NCBI GenBank assembly: GCA_002311455.1
Contig: DCAJ01000117.1
Location: forward strand, 23,514 to 35,364
Source of the DNA: Anaerolineales bacterium UBA1136
GTDB taxonomy: Bacteria; Chloroflexota; Anaerolineae; Anaerolineales; UBA11657
DNA: 11,851 bases
Reading direction: 5' to 3'
Shown one piece after another: positions 7,557 through 11,851 of this stretch. Within the stretch, counting starts at the first letter, position 1. Every line of letters begins with the position of its first letter. A program made the translations under genes and the position numbers. The notes under the pieces are model-generated. The model searched no databases, was not told where the DNA came from, and saw only the letters and a list, made by a program, of their open reading frames with translations.

Positions 7557-7708
7557 CTAGCAATAAAAAGTGACAGGATAAAGGTTCGAGTTGCAGTTAA
7601 TCAGTGTAGGTTTATTAGCAAGATTAGTCTAATCCCCAGTGGTAATGCTCACTTGATTGGTAAACAATTACAGAATCGTTTTTGAAAATAAGGAAAGGAG
7701 TTTGTCTT
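7557..7708 (+). promoter_or_regulatory. Long 5' leader of the cold-shock mRNA
   Basis: If transcription starts near 7557, the message has about 150 untranslated bases before the ATG at 7709. Long structured leaders are known for cold-shock mRNAs such as E. coli cspA, where they act as thermosensors. Here I can see only small local hairpins: GATTA/TAATC with a 3-nt loop at 7622-7634, and AGTG/CACT at 7638-7653. No peptide-coding frame of note is present. The regulatory role is inferred from length and the downstream gene, not from a recognised motif. Confidence 0.45.
7694..7700 (+). promoter_or_regulatory. Ribosome binding site that fixes the cold-shock start
   Basis: AAAGGAG at 7694-7700 is a near-perfect Shine-Dalgarno sequence ending 8 bases before ATG 7709. 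A longer frame beginning at TTG 7682 would contain this site inside its coding sequence, so that upstream start is rejected. Confidence 0.85.
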
Positions 7709-7918
7709 ATGAGTGAAAGAGAGACTGGTACAGTGAAGTGGTTTAACGATGCAAAAGGTTTTGGATTCATCTCCCGTGAGGAAGGTGATGATTGCTTCGT
7801 CCACTACAGTGCCATAAATGCCGATGGTTTTCGGAGCCTACATGAAGGTCAACAAGTTGAATTTACAGTTGAGCCATCAGACAGGGGTCCAAAAGCCATC
7901 GACGTAGCAATAGTATAA
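7709..7918 (+). CDS. csp: Cold-shock domain protein (CspA family)
   Basis: This is a 69-residue single cold-shock domain protein, a five-stranded OB-fold that binds single-stranded RNA and DNA, melts RNA structure, and often acts as an RNA chaperone in growth or cold response. The domain fills the whole protein: TGTVKWFNDAKGFGFIS with RNP1 (KGFGFIS, residues 16-22), then RNP2 as CFVHYSAI around 29-36, and EGQQVEFTVEPSDRGPKAIDV at the end. Aromatic residues W11, F18, F20, F30 and H32 of the nucleic-acid face are present. Length is normal. The start is ATG 7709, set by AAAGGAG. It has its own strong promoter and a long leader, so it is probably monocistronic. Whether it is cold-induced or constitutive cannot be told from the protein. 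Confidence 0.96.
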   Translation: MSERETGTVKWFNDAKGFGFISREEGDDCFVHYSAINADGFRSLHEGQQVEFTVEPSDRGPKAIDVAIV

Positions 7919-7955
7919 TTCTACCTTTTCCTGTCACTCCATGGAGAATTAGGGC

Positions 7956-8057
7956 TAACAGTCTAGCTTAAATACCATACGTGGTCGTCACGTATGGTAT
8001 TTAAGCTGAAATTAATTGTGAATAGCAGTAGATATTTCCGATCACATTAGACTGTTA
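7956..8057. repeat. Outer 10-bp inverted repeat enclosing a hairpin, between csp and glnS
   Basis: TAACAGTCTA at 7956-7965 is the exact reverse complement of TAGACTGTTA at 8048-8057. The arms flank the 19-bp hairpin at 7965-8007 (they share base 7965) and a 40-nt unpaired AT-rich stretch at 8008-8047. The whole unit is 102 bp, lies wholly between convergent genes and encodes nothing. No target-site duplication is visible at its ends. It may be a composite transcript-end structure, or a small miniature element, but neither is shown. Confidence 0.6.
7965..8007. terminator. Perfect 19-bp hairpin, probable bidirectional transcription end structure
   Basis: The arm AGCTTAAATACCATACGTG (7965-7983) and its exact reverse complement (7989-8007) enclose the 5-nt loop GTCGT. 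It starts 47 bases after the csp stop and 75 bases after the glnS stop on the other strand, the place expected for a shared terminator of convergent genes. Neither side has a run of T after the stem, and the stem is AT-rich at its base, so it is not a textbook intrinsic terminator. It may instead block 3' exonucleases, or be a protein-binding palindrome. Confidence 0.6.
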
Positions 8058-8081
8058 ATAAGAAAATGTATGGTAATAACA

Positions 8082-9806
8082 CTAGCTTTTGTTATTGTTC
8101 GCTTTTTGTATACGTGCCCAAGTATCACGTAAAGTCACTGTACGATTGAACACTAAGTGTTCAACACTAGAATCTACACTATCTACACAAAAATAACCTT
8201 GCCTCTCTAGCTGCAATCGGCTTCCAGAAGTAACGTCAGCTAAGCTGGGTTCCAATTTACATCCATGTATAATCTCAATAGATGCTGGATTCAATATTGA
8301 ATCTAGATCCTCCACAGGTACCGAAGCAGGATCATTAATTGCAAACAATCTATCATACAAACGCACCTCGGCATCTACAGAATGAGCAGCAGAAACCCAG
8401 TGCAATGTTGCTTTTACTTTACGGCCATCTGAAGCAAATCCTCCCCTAGTGTCAGGGTCATAAGTGCACCTCAGTTCCTCTACCTCACCAGTTTCGGGAT
8501 TACGTATTACTGACTCGTACCTAATAAAATAAGCATATCTTAGACGTACTTCTTGTCCAGGCGCTAATCGATAGAACTTCTTGGGTGGATTCTCAAGAAA
8601 ATCATCACGTTCTATGTAAAGGACTCGTGAAAACGGTACTTTACGTGTGCCCATAGCCGCATCCTCGGGATTGTTGATTGCATTAATTTGTTCTACTTGA
8701 TCTTCAGGATAGTTTACTATCACTACGCGTATAGGTCTTAGTACACCCATAGCTCTTTGTACTGTCCTGTTGAGATGTTGCCTCAGGATATGCTCCAATA
8801 ATGCCAAGTCCACTGTGGTATTACGTTTGGCCACTCCAATCCTATCACAAAACTCTCGCAGAGCCTCAGGAGTATAACCACGCCGGCGCATTCCTGATAT
8901 AGTTGGCATACGAGGATCATCCCATCCACTCACATGGCCACAATCGATGAGAGCTGCAAGCCTACGCTTGCTGAGAACAGTGTAATTTAAATTCAGTCTA
9001 GCAAACTCAATTTGACGAGGATGATCCACACCAAGTGCATCAAGAAACCAGTCATATAAAGGCCTATTATTCTCGAATTCCAAGGTGCAAATGGAATGAG
9101 TTACACCTTCGATTGAGTCACACTGTCCATGAGCAAAATCATACATTGGATAGATACACCATTCGTTTCCAGTGCGATGGTGCGATACATGCAGTATGCG
9201 ATACATTACTGGATCCCTCAGATTCATATTACTACTGCTCATATCTATTTTCGCCCGAAGAACATGACTTCCCTCTTTGAATTCCTTATTACGCATTCTC
9301 TCGAACAAATCTATATTTTCTTCTATTGACCGATCACGATAAGGACTATCACGTCCTGGCTCTTTTAGCGTGCCTCGATAAGCACGAATGTCTTCAGCAC
9401 TTAGGCTATCAACATATGCCTTTCCAGAATGTATCAGCTGTATCGCAAATTGATACAACTCAGAGAAGTAATCTGAGGCACAGTGAAAATTGTTGCCCCA
9501 ATCAAATCCAAGCCAATTAACATCTTCGATAATAGCTTGTGCAAATTCGGACCCTTCTTTTGCAGGATTGGTATCGTCTAATCGTAAGCTACAAACTCCT
9601 TCATAGTCAGCGGCAATACCAAAATTCAAGCAAATAGATTTAGCATGTCCAATATGCAAATGCCCGTTTGGCTCAGGAGGAAAGCGAGTCTGAACCCTGC
9701 CATTGAACTTGCCATCTTTCACATCCTTAGATACTATCAAGGAGACAAAGTTATTTTGTGATTCTTTGTATGGTTTGATTACTGAACTATTTGTTTTCGG
9801 TTCCAT
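8082..9806 (-). CDS. glnS: Glutaminyl-tRNA synthetase
   Basis: GlnRS is a class I cytosolic enzyme that charges tRNA(Gln) directly with glutamine. Many bacteria lack it and use Glu-tRNA(Gln) amidotransferase instead. The 574-residue product has RFPPEPNGHLHIGHAKS with HIGH at 51-54, LRLDDTNP, the tRNA-acceptor motif EPGRDSPYRDRS and the KMSKS-type loop VLSKR at 277-281. A C-terminal double beta-barrel anticodon domain follows (LYIERDDF, RLAPGQEVRLRYAY, KATLHWVSA, FNRTVTLRDTW). VLSKR rather than KMSKR and the C-terminal beta-barrels separate it from GluRS. I chose ATG 9806, with GAAAGG at 9812-9817 spaced by 5 bases. A GTG at 9812 would overlap that site. It follows the thioesterase by 42 bp and is probably the last gene of the minus-strand operon. 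The N-terminal 30 residues are a polar extension. Confidence 0.97.
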   Translation of the reverse strand: MEPKTNSSVIKPYKESQNNFVSLIVSKDVKDGKFNGRVQTRFPPEPNGHLHIGHAKSICLNFGIAADYEGVCSLRLDDTNPAKEGSEFAQAIIEDVNWLGFDWGNNFHCASDYFSELYQFAIQLIHSGKAYVDSLSAEDIRAYRGTLKEPGRDSPYRDRSIEENIDLFERMRNKEFKEGSHVLRAKIDMSSSNMNLRDPVMYRILHVSHHRTGNEWCIYPMYDFAHGQCDSIEGVTHSICTLEFENNRPLYDWFLDALGVDHPRQIEFARLNLNYTVLSKRRLAALIDCGHVSGWDDPRMPTISGMRRRGYTPEALREFCDRIGVAKRNTTVDLALLEHILRQHLNRTVQRAMGVLRPIRVVIVNYPEDQVEQINAINNPEDAAMGTRKVPFSRVLYIERDDFLENPPKKFYRLAPGQEVRLRYAYFIRYESVIRNPETGEVEELRCTYDPDTRGGFASDGRKVKATLHWVSAAHSVDAEVRLYDRLFAINDPASVPVEDLDSILNPASIEIIHGCKLEPSLADVTSGSRLQLERQGYFCVDSVDSSVEHLVFNRTVTLRDTWARIQKANNNKS

Positions 9807-9811
9807 TGGCA

Positions 9812-9817
9812 CCTTTC
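9812..9817 (-). promoter_or_regulatory. Ribosome binding site of glnS
   Basis: On the minus strand GAAAGG is followed by TGCCA and then ATG (9806-9804). This spacing supports the ATG. An alternative GTG at 9812-9810, two codons upstream, begins inside the Shine-Dalgarno sequence and so is unlikely. Confidence 0.7.
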
Positions 9818-9848
9818 ATATACATCGTAAAATATCTTTAACTAAAAA

Positions 9849-10340
9849 TCAATTGTTTGCTGGCCTAATGCCTAGACGAACTTTCTTGCGCTTCTCTCCA
9901 TCGGCCATAAGTTGCTTTTCTTTCGTCGTCTCACAAATAAGTCGAGGGACTAACGTTGGTCTTCCTTGATGATCGAGAGCCACATATACAAAAAATGCTG
10001 AGTTTGTTTCTACAACATGACCAGTAAGCGGGTTTTCCGCATCTACTCTAACTAACACTTCCAAAGATGTACGCCCTACCCAACTTACCTGTGCATTTAC
10101 ATGCAACAAAGATCCAACCTGTACTGGCTCATCGAATGTCATCGATTCTACAAATACTGTAACTGCATGTCTCCCAGCATGCCGCATAGCAGCTAGACTT
10201 CCGGCCTCATCAGTAAGCTTCATTATCACGCCCCCATGCACGTTACCGAGCGGATTAGCATGCTCAGGCAACATCAACTGTGCTAAATGTACACAAGACT
10301 TAGAAGATGCTTTACCCAACTCTAGATCATTATTTCGCAT
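9849..10340 (-). CDS. Hotdog-fold acyl-CoA thioesterase (YciA/BACH type)
   Basis: This enzyme is expected to hydrolyse acyl-CoA thioesters to free acid and CoA in the cytosol. The 163-residue product is one hotdog domain with the active-site signature ANPLGNVHGGVIMKLTDEAG (28-47). N29 and D44 sit where YciA/acyl-CoA hydrolases keep their catalytic Asn/Asp, and HGG begins the long central helix. Later family markers are VESMTFDEPVQVG (64-76) and TNSAFFVYVALDHQGRP (112-128). The last 30 residues are basic and probably flexible. The start is ATG 10340; a GGAGTAAGG-like sequence lies upstream, but further away than ideal. It sits 25 bp after the glycosyltransferase and 42 bp before glnS on the same strand. 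No functional link to these neighbours is evident. Chain-length preference cannot be read from sequence. Confidence 0.9.
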   Translation of the reverse strand: MRNNDLELGKASSKSCVHLAQLMLPEHANPLGNVHGGVIMKLTDEAGSLAAMRHAGRHAVTVFVESMTFDEPVQVGSLLHVNAQVSWVGRTSLEVLVRVDAENPLTGHVVETNSAFFVYVALDHQGRPTLVPRLICETTKEKQLMADGEKRKKVRLGIRPANN

Positions 10341-10365
10341 ATTATTACTGTATACCTTACTCCAA

Positions 10366-11505
10366 TCATGAATATTGTGCCAAGTTCTTGTAAACCCTCA
10401 ACAAGTTTACTGCAGATGATTGCCAACTAAATTGCTCAACCCGCTCAAATCCTTTTTTTCGAAGAGTTTCTCTGAGATCCACATTACTCAGCAATTTCAA
10501 CATCGCCGCTGACATAGCTTCTACATCTCTAGGATCAACGAACAAAGCAGCGGCTCCTGCCACTTCTGGTAAGCAGGAAACATTAGATGCAAGCACAGGA
10601 ACTCCACAAGCCATCGCCTCTAATACCGGTAACCCAAAACCTTCGTACAGAGACGGAAAAGCCATAACATCTGCCGATGAATATAGAGCCGATAAATCCT
10701 CATCTGCAACAAAACCAGCGAACAAGACTCGGTGTTGCAATCCACGTAATCTCACCAGGTCATGTACTTCTTCATAACTCCAACCTTGACCACCAGCTAA
10801 CACGAGATTATAGTCAGAATCTCGTAGAGCAAGCTCGAATGCTTTGATTAAAGCTATATGATTCTTACGAGGCTGCAACGTGCCAACGGATAATACAAAT
10901 GGTTGATCACCCAAGTTGTAACGTTTGCGCACTTTCATTAATTGACTCGAATCCAGGATAGGACGGAAAGCAGATGATACCCCAGCATAAAGTACTGTTA
11001 TTTTGTCTTCCGGAGTTAAATATAATTCAATAAGATCATCTTTGGTAGATTGCGAATCCGCCAAAATATGTGTGGCGAGTCGTACAGAGCGCTTAACTGC
11101 CACTTCCAGATATCCGCGCAATCTTGGAGCAGCAGATTCTGGATCTCGCAAAAATGACAAATCATGTACTGTAAGCAGAGTAGGTATACCACTTAATGTC
11201 GGGGGTAAGGTAAAATCGGGAGAGTGGTATATATCTATAAAACCAGTAATAAGTTCCACAGGTAACGGTAAACGAATACGTTGCCAAATTCGCGCAAGCC
11301 AAATATCATTCATAGGCAGATGCCGAACACGAAAATTGTCTGGTAAATCAAGCATGGCATGGTTAGATTTATTGTTGCTGGCATAGAAAAGACTGTATTG
11401 ATTACTTTGATCAATATTAGATAATGCACATAGCATCTCTCGCACGTAACGTCCTATACCACCACCCTGTTGAACTGCGGCGGTGATTTCTAACCCAATT
11501 CTCAC
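10366..11505 (-). CDS. GT4-family glycosyltransferase
   Basis: This is a retaining GT-B glycosyltransferase of the GT4 family, likely adding a hexose or mannose to a lipid-linked or surface polysaccharide at the cytoplasmic membrane face. The acceptor and donor sugar are unknown. The 379-residue product opens with the N-terminal Rossmann half (MRIGLEITAAVQQGGGIGRY, with a glycine-rich acceptor loop) and has HDLSF at 114-118. The donor-binding half begins at GTLQPRKN (208-215), with VLAGGQGW and the E-x7-E motif E288-GFGLPVL-E296, followed by MACGVPVLASNVSCLPEVAG. There is no signal peptide or membrane segment. The start is GTG 11505, nine bases after the stop of the GtrA gene, with only a weak Shine-Dalgarno sequence. 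Linkage to GtrA suggests a lipid-linked sugar or envelope glycan pathway. Confidence 0.93.
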   Translation of the reverse strand: MRIGLEITAAVQQGGGIGRYVREMLCALSNIDQSNQYSLFYASNNKSNHAMLDLPDNFRVRHLPMNDIWLARIWQRIRLPLPVELITGFIDIYHSPDFTLPPTLSGIPTLLTVHDLSFLRDPESAAPRLRGYLEVAVKRSVRLATHILADSQSTKDDLIELYLTPEDKITVLYAGVSSAFRPILDSSQLMKVRKRYNLGDQPFVLSVGTLQPRKNHIALIKAFELALRDSDYNLVLAGGQGWSYEEVHDLVRLRGLQHRVLFAGFVADEDLSALYSSADVMAFPSLYEGFGLPVLEAMACGVPVLASNVSCLPEVAGAAALFVDPRDVEAMSAAMLKLLSNVDLRETLRKKGFERVEQFSWQSSAVNLLRVYKNLAQYS

Positions 11506-11514
11506 AGTTGTGCT

Positions 11515-11851
11515 TTACTCAACATCATCATAAGTCCAATAGCGATTGACGAAAAAATTCCAGAACAATATTGCGGCAACGGCAGACACTTGGCCTATAT
11601 TTGTTCCTAACAGCAGTCCATTATTAACTCCATAATCAATCTGCAATCTTGGAATTAATGCGGAGCTAACTAAGCCAAATATCAAAAGGTTTAAAACAAG
11701 ACCAATTATATTAACAACCGTGAACTGGATCACCTGAACTCTAATACTTTTAGACCGTGACTCAGGATATATCCAGTAACGATTCCAAAAAAAGTTGCTG
11801 GTCAACGCAAGAGTAAAAGATGTGGTTTTTGATACAAGACGCAGTAAACCT
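11515..11851 (-). CDS. GtrA-like polytopic membrane protein (5' end cut by window edge)
   Basis: GtrA-family proteins are small four-helix membrane proteins, thought to move or present lipid-linked sugars across the membrane. The frame stays open to the right window edge, so the N-terminus is missing; a TTG at 11805 inside it is not a credible start. The visible 112 residues show the end of a first half (SNFFWNRYWIYPE) and a full second half. The second half has two hydrophobic segments, FTVVNIIGLVLNLLIFGLVS and GQVSAVAAILFWNFF, and ends in NRYWTYDDVE. The repeated NFF-x-NRYW-x-Y at the end of each half is the hallmark of the GtrA internal duplication. It precedes the GT4 gene by 9 bp and is probably its operon partner. 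Confidence 0.85.
   Translation of the reverse strand, partial: GLLRLVSKTTSFTLALTSNFFWNRYWIYPESRSKSIRVQVIQFTVVNIIGLVLNLLIFGLVSSALIPRLQIDYGVNNGLLLGTNIGQVSAVAAILFWNFFVNRYWTYDDVE

Noticed and set aside
7682..7684. TTG start giving a 78-residue cold-shock protein
   Set aside because: The AAAGGAG ribosome binding site at 7694-7700 would be inside the gene; ATG 7709 gives the standard cold-shock N-terminus.
9035..9329. Open frames on the + strand inside glnS
   Set aside because: They lie antisense to strongly conserved GlnRS coding sequence, overlap each other in different frames, lack ribosome binding sites and have no recognisable domain.
9810..9812. GTG start for glnS
   Set aside because: It overlaps the GAAAGG Shine-Dalgarno sequence; ATG at 9806-9804 has correct spacing.
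9807..9848. Promoter in the thioesterase-glnS gap
   Set aside because: TTGATT and TATTTT on the minus strand are only 12 bp apart, and the alternative TATATG is 24 bp away; neither is an acceptable promoter.
11803..11805. TTG start for the GtrA-like gene
   Set aside because: It would remove the first membrane half of the duplicated fold, and the frame continues open to the window edge.
1..11851. Defence island, CRISPR array, prophage or insertion sequence
   Set aside because: No direct-repeat array, transposase, integrase, restriction-modification or toxin-antitoxin gene is visible; all long frames are accounted for by housekeeping or envelope genes.

Overview
This is a compact bacterial window, AT-leaning by eye. 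It encodes cell elongation, aminoacyl-tRNA synthesis and envelope sugar functions. I see no insertion sequence, phage gene, CRISPR array, toxin-antitoxin pair or defence cassette. The protein styles (MreC/MreD/PBP2/RodA, a GT4 glycosyltransferase beginning MRIGLEITAA, a GtrA protein, and GlnRS beside GluRS) remind me most of Chloroflexota. That assignment rests on memory of family resemblance, so it is moderate to low confidence. The organism is at least a peptidoglycan-building bacterium with an elongasome.

Left arm (3-7014, + strand). A UDP-glucuronate decarboxylase-type sugar-nucleotide enzyme, cut by the left window edge, leads into mreC, mreD, the class B transpeptidase PBP2 (mrdA), the SEDS glycosyltransferase RodA (mrdB) and gltX. 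Genes overlap by 4 bp (mreC/mreD), 14 bp (mreD/mrdA, if the first ATG is used) and 11 bp (mrdB/gltX). The only sizeable gap is 92 bp before mrdB. This is a lateral wall synthesis operon with a glutamyl-tRNA synthetase on its tail; mreB is not in the window. Few of these genes have a clear Shine-Dalgarno sequence, so translational coupling is likely.

Middle (7015-8081, + strand plus convergent gap). A tRNA-Gln(CUG) gene lies 31 bp after gltX. Next comes an 84-residue, highly charged coiled-coil protein of unknown function with a strong ribosome binding site and an extended -10 promoter. Then comes a 69-residue cold-shock protein with a consensus-like promoter (TTGACA, 17 bp, TATGAT) and a leader of about 150 nt. 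The gap before the convergent glnS holds a perfect 19-bp inverted repeat with a 5-nt loop, next to a second 10-bp inverted repeat that spans it.

Right arm (8082-11851, - strand). Read in its own direction this is a likely operon: a GtrA-like membrane protein (cut by the right edge), a GT4 glycosyltransferase, a hotdog acyl-CoA thioesterase and glnS, with gaps of 9, 25 and 42 bp. The window therefore holds GluRS, GlnRS and a tRNA-Gln. This argues that Gln-tRNA is made directly here, rather than only by amidation of Glu-tRNA(Gln).

Most of the window is ordinary housekeeping DNA. The items most worth a second look are the nested inverted repeats at 7956-8057, the unknown coiled-coil gene, the long cold-shock leader and the glutamate/glutamine charging cluster.
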